DNA of 51,682 nucleotides from an uncultured Pelagibacteraceae bacterium (lineage in GTDB: Bacteria; Pseudomonadota; Alphaproteobacteria; Pelagibacterales; Pelagibacteraceae), in the NCBI GenBank assembly GCA_902554315.1, contig CACDOF010000006.1, positions 1-51,682 on the forward strand, written 5' to 3'. Under the pieces are notes generated by a model that saw only the letters and a program-made list of their open reading frames with translations, was not told where the DNA came from and did no database searches. Numbering within the stretch: the first letter of the stretch is position 1; the number at the start of each line of letters is the position of its first letter. This document shows, piece after piece, positions 50,067-51,682 of this stretch. The translations under genes and the position numbers were made by a program.

Positions 50067-50879
50067 ATGTCTTTAGTTGATACGAGCTGGTTAGAAAATA
50101 ATATTGATAAAGTAAAAATTATTGATTGCTCATGGCATATGCCTCAAACTCAAAGAAATGGTTTTGAGGAGTATACTGAAGAACATATCCCAAATGCAAT
50201 TTTTTTTGATTTAGATAAAAATTCAAAATTAGATACTGATTTGCCACACATGCTTACTGACTCTAGATCATGGGGAAAAATAATGGACAACATGGGTATA
50301 GAAAATAGTGATCGAATAGTAGTTTATGACAACTCTGATGTTATCAGTTCTTGTAGATGTTGGTATAATTTAATTTACTATGGTCATGATCCAAAGCTAG
50401 TTTATGTGCTAGATGGTGGATTAAAAAAATGGAAAAAAGAAAACAAAGCCACAAATAATAAAAAAGTGACCACTCAAACTTCTAAGTATTCCTGTAGAGA
50501 AAATACAGAACTTGTTAAAAGTAAAAACCAAATAGATGAAAATATTGATAGAAAAGACTTTAATGTTGTTGATGCAAGAAGTTTAGAAAGATTTGAAGGT
50601 AAAGCTGTTGAACCAAGGAAGGGTTTAAGGAGTGGTTCAATAAAAAATTCATTTTGCCTACCCTTTTCAGAATTAATAAATGAAGATCATACTTTTGTAA
50701 GTAAAGATAAAATCCGAGAAAAATTTGATTCATTTAATTTTGACCATAATAAAAATATAGTATTTTCATGTGGTTCAGGAGTGACTGCTAGCGTATTGGC
50801 ACTAGCATATTCTCTAATAAATGCTAAATATATGCCGACAATATACGATGGCTCATGGTCTGAGTATGGAAAAAATTAA
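50067..50879 (+). CDS. sseA: 3-mercaptopyruvate/thiosulfate sulfurtransferase (rhodanese)
   Basis: VSTSWLE-like start LVDTSWLENN, two rhodanese domains, active site CGSGVTA. Confidence 0.93.
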   Translation: MSLVDTSWLENNIDKVKIIDCSWHMPQTQRNGFEEYTEEHIPNAIFFDLDKNSKLDTDLPHMLTDSRSWGKIMDNMGIENSDRIVVYDNSDVISSCRCWYNLIYYGHDPKLVYVLDGGLKKWKKENKATNNKKVTTQTSKYSCRENTELVKSKNQIDENIDRKDFNVVDARSLERFEGKAVEPRKGLRSGSIKNSFCLPFSELINEDHTFVSKDKIREKFDSFNFDHNKNIVFSCGSGVTASVLALAYSLINAKYMPTIYDGSWSEYGKN

Positions 50880-50882
50880 ATA

Positions 50883-51682
50883 ATGAAAACATCTACAAAA
50901 ATAACAAGTATAGTTATTATATTTTTCTTAATCATTGCAACTGTAATCATTGGAAGAACAATGATTGGAAATCACTTCAAAAAAAAATTTAGCAAAAGAC
51001 CACCTCCAGGAATAATAGTAACTACAACACAAGAAAGGGTTTTTGAAAATATTATAAGCACGTATGGAACCGCATCTCCAATTAAAACACAATCATTTAA
51101 AATTGAAAAATATGATATTCAAAAACCAATTAATTATAATCAAAAAGTTAAAAAGGGAGATGTGATAGCGGATCTTAAAAATAGAAAGGTTGTTGCACAA
51201 TTTGATGGGGTTATTGGAAAAAGGGAATTCTCTGAGGACTTAGAGGTTTCAAAATCCTCAATACTAATTAATCTTGAAGATACTAGTTCGATATATTGTG
51301 ATGTAGATATACCTGAAATTTTTGTGCCATTTATTAAGATTGGTTTACCAGTTGATATAAAATTTTCTGGCTACAAAAATAAAATTTATAGGGGTGAGGT
51401 TGACTCTTTTGCTAGTAGAATACGTGAGGACACTAGATCTTTAGCTACCAGAATAAAGTTGGATAATATGTCTGGAGAAATACTACCAGGATCATTTTTA
51501 GAAATTTCAATTAAGTATAATGTAAGAGATGGTTTAAGCGCACCTGATACAAGTACAATAGTCGAAGGTGAAAATATTTTTATTTATAAAGTAGATGAAA
51601 AAAACAAAGTAATGAAAACAAAAGTAACTATAGGTGATAGATATTTAGGCTTTGTAGAAATTTTAGATGGATTAGATAATGG
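50883..51682 (+). CDS. HlyD/RND-type periplasmic adaptor subunit, truncated by window end
   Basis: Own translation from ATG 50883 (MKTSTKITSIVIIFFLIIATVIIGRTMIG...); frame open to the last base; membrane-fusion-protein-like barrel regions. Confidence 0.75.
   Translation, partial: MKTSTKITSIVIIFFLIIATVIIGRTMIGNHFKKKFSKRPPPGIIVTTTQERVFENIISTYGTASPIKTQSFKIEKYDIQKPINYNQKVKKGDVIADLKNRKVVAQFDGVIGKREFSEDLEVSKSSILINLEDTSSIYCDVDIPEIFVPFIKIGLPVDIKFSGYKNKIYRGEVDSFASRIREDTRSLATRIKLDNMSGEILPGSFLEISIKYNVRDGLSAPDTSTIVEGENIFIYKVDEKNKVMKTKVTIGDRYLGFVEILDGLDN

Overview
AT-rich, densely packed bacterial chromosome segment. Gene content and streamlining suggest a SAR11/Pelagibacterales-type alphaproteobacterium (inference; no search was run). 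From left to right: (1) an envelope/lipid A block (ubiA, msbA-like, kdtA/waaA, lpxK, lauroyl-acyltransferase); (2) purD, rsmD, pgi, lspA, ileS, ribF; (3) groES-groEL with a sigma32-type promoter and a terminator; (4) small secreted/membrane proteins including a HupE/UreJ protein; (5) aceA (isocitrate lyase) divergent from a ScfR/RamB-like regulator with two N-terminal HTH domains, separated by an unlisted 53-aa ORF and a matched pair of TTTACAA direct-repeat elements; (6) a Lys-rich coiled-coil protein, a cyclopropane-fatty-acid-synthase-like protein, a DapA-family protein, a GT9-like protein and oligopeptidase B; (7) an hsp20 gene with a sigma32-like promoter and a possible ROSE-type RNA thermometer; (8) a large purine uptake/salvage/catabolism island (~31-47.5 kb): NCS2 permease, BMP-type ABC transporter, two CDA-fold deaminases, a phosphoribosyltransferase, a PuuD-like urate oxidase lacking its cytochrome domain, XDH, HIU hydrolase, OHCU decarboxylase, allantoinase, allantoicase, ureidoglycolate lyase and a lone cytochrome c; (9) DUF1330 tandem pair, AlkA-like glycosylase, EamA transporter, msrA, sulfurtransferase and a truncated HlyD/RND adaptor. 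No rRNA, confident tRNA, CRISPR or mobile element was seen. The least-explained items are the aceA/microORF/tandem-HTH regulator locus, the split PuuD, the divergent deaminase coupled to the ABC transporter, and the candidate hsp20 thermometer.
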